From contig JAQVGK010000182.1 of the NCBI GenBank assembly GCA_028696755.1, forward strand, positions 1-7,098: DNA of 7,098 nucleotides, given 5' to 3'. The stretch comes from Bacteroidales bacterium (GTDB lineage Bacteria > Bacteroidota > Bacteroidia > Bacteroidales > ML635J-15). The notes below the pieces were generated by a model. The model was not told the DNA's origin. It worked only from the letters and a program-made list of their open reading frames with translations, and ran no database searches. This document shows, piece after piece, positions 6,676 through 7,098 of the stretch. Each line of letters begins with the position of its first letter. Within the stretch, counting starts at the first letter, position 1. The translations under genes and the position numbers were made by a program.

Positions 6676-6695
6676 AATCACTGTTTTTAGTGATT
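6676..6695. repeat. Perfect 7-bp inverted repeat upstream of the operon promoter
   Basis: AATCACT (6676-6682) and AGTGATT (6689-6695) are exact inverse complements around GTTTTT. It lies just upstream of the candidate operon promoter, so it could be an operator for a dimeric regulator, or a hairpin if transcribed. No matching T-run for a terminator stands out on the minus strand side. Confidence 0.6.
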
Positions 6696-6724
6696 CTAAA
6701 TTATTAAAAAAGTGACATCAGATT

Positions 6725-6840
6725 TTAAAATCACAAAAAACAAATTACAACGGCGCAGCCCTCACGCAAGTAAATAACAATGATTATTGCTAAGTTTGTG
6801 ATTTAGCTGCACCGTTGTTATTTGGCGTTTGTGAATTTAA
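6725..6840. repeat. Long imperfect inverted repeat with 35-nt arms
   Basis: Arms at 6725-6759 and 6806-6840 pair at 29 of 35 positions around a 46-base centre. The innermost 13 bases (ACAACGGCGCAGC at 6747-6759, GCTGCACCGTTGT at 6806-6818) differ at one position. It encodes nothing. Its size and shape fit a small non-autonomous (MITE-like) element, a repetitive extragenic palindrome, or a structured RNA. No clear target-site duplication flanks it, and it lacks the core boxes of an integron attC site. Confidence 0.65.
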
Positions 6841-6903
6841 GTAGCAAGGTAAATGGACAATGAGATAATCTGTAAAGTAATCTAAAGATTTTTTCCAAAA
6901 TTG

Positions 6904-6933
6904 CTTGCACATATTAAATTATTGTTATTTTTG
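6904..6933 (+). promoter_or_regulatory. Candidate promoter for the partial exported protein gene
   Basis: CTTG (6904-6907) and TATTTTTG (6926-6933) are 18 bases apart. The -7 box matches TAnnTTTG fully and the -33 box differs at one base. Transcription would start near 6940, about 20 nt before the ATG at 6962. Confidence 0.6.
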
Positions 6934-6961
6934 TTACCGAAACAAACTAACTAATAATTAT

Positions 6962-7098
6962 ATGACCAGATTTTTCAAATCAATTATCCTTTTGATTGCT
7001 GTTACAGCATTTTCTTTTACATTAAGCGCACAAGATGCCAGAGTTGGTGAATTTAGCTGTAAAGTTGAATTCCATTGCGCAAATGGAAAAAAATTACT
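6962..7098 (+). CDS. Exported protein, 5' part only; possible HMA-like metal-binding domain
   Basis: The first 45 codons of a gene that runs off the window. Residues 1-23 form a signal peptide (MTRFFKSIILLIAVTAFSFT then LSA) with probable cleavage before Q24, so the mature protein is periplasmic or secreted. The first mature residues, GEFSCKVEFHCANGKKL (29-45), resemble the first strand and metal-loop region of heavy-metal-associated (HMA) domains. Here the usual CxxC is replaced by CANGK, leaving a single loop cysteine (C39) plus C33. The HMA reading is a guess from a short stretch. The start is supported by a good promoter and signal peptide. The gene is divergent from the lipoprotein operon. 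Confidence 0.7.
   Translation, partial: MTRFFKSIILLIAVTAFSFTLSAQDARVGEFSCKVEFHCANGKKL

Larger units (their letters stand above)
6513..6961. other. 449-bp divergent intergenic region rich in inverted repeats
   Basis: No gene was found between the lipoprotein operon (leftward) and the partial gene at 6962 (rightward). The region holds a structured leader (6526-6592), a leftward candidate promoter near 6641-6671, a perfect hairpin at 6676-6695, a 12-bp palindrome GATTTTAAAATC at 6721-6732, a long inverted repeat at 6725-6840, and a rightward promoter at 6904-6933. Base composition alternates between very AT-rich stretches and GC-rich patches at about 6536-6587 and 6751-6767, which is uncommon in the other spacers here. 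Confidence 0.7.

Noticed and set aside
6676..6695. Intrinsic terminator
   Set aside because: Neither flanking gene ends here; both neighbours transcribe away from this spacer.
6725..6840. Integron attC site
   Set aside because: Size and fold are compatible, but the GTTRRRY and RYYYAAC core boxes are not found at the arm ends, and no integrase or cassette array is present.

Overview
The window looks like chromosomal DNA from a member of the Bacteroidota. The evidence is: AT-rich sequence (strongly so between genes), a subtilisin-like protease ending in a type IX secretion (T9SS) sorting domain, Bacteroidota-style lipoprotein and signal peptides (several ending in 'AQ' or 'SAQ'), no clear Shine-Dalgarno sites, and several upstream regions with the phylum's TTTG / TAnnTTTG promoter pattern. 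The exact lineage cannot be read from the sequence.

Layout. Positions 1-331 have no recognisable gene. They hold several small hairpins, a patch richer in GC than its surroundings, and a 12-nt direct repeat. A 918-residue secreted S8 protease follows (332-3088, +), then a quiet gap (3089-3311). Next is a divergent pair: a four-cysteine, four-helix membrane protein (3312-3872, -) and a polytopic membrane protein resembling DUF805 (4044-4964, +), with candidate promoters for both in the 171 bp between them. A small secreted acidic protein of unknown function (5050-5505, -) converges on the DUF805-like gene.

From 6512 down to 5614 (-) lies a tight three-gene operon of paralogous small lipoproteins of the TRL-like type. 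It ends in a strong intrinsic terminator (5561-5595). The U-tract of that terminator coincides with the -33 box of the candidate promoter of the next gene. The operon has an unusually structured and relatively GC-rich leader. The 449-bp region between this operon and the last gene carries an inverted repeat with 35-nt arms, a second perfect hairpin and a 12-bp palindrome. The last gene (6962 to the window edge, +) is cut off. It encodes an exported protein whose first mature residues resemble a metal-binding HMA-type domain with an altered loop.

How the genes work together: no pathway links them. Five of the seven complete products carry an export or lipoprotein signal, and the other two are integral membrane proteins, so all act in or beyond the envelope. 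The only clear functional unit is the TRL-like lipoprotein operon. The most unusual features are that triplicated operon with its structured leader and the long inverted repeat beside it. No CRISPR array, transposase, phage gene, rRNA or tRNA is visible.
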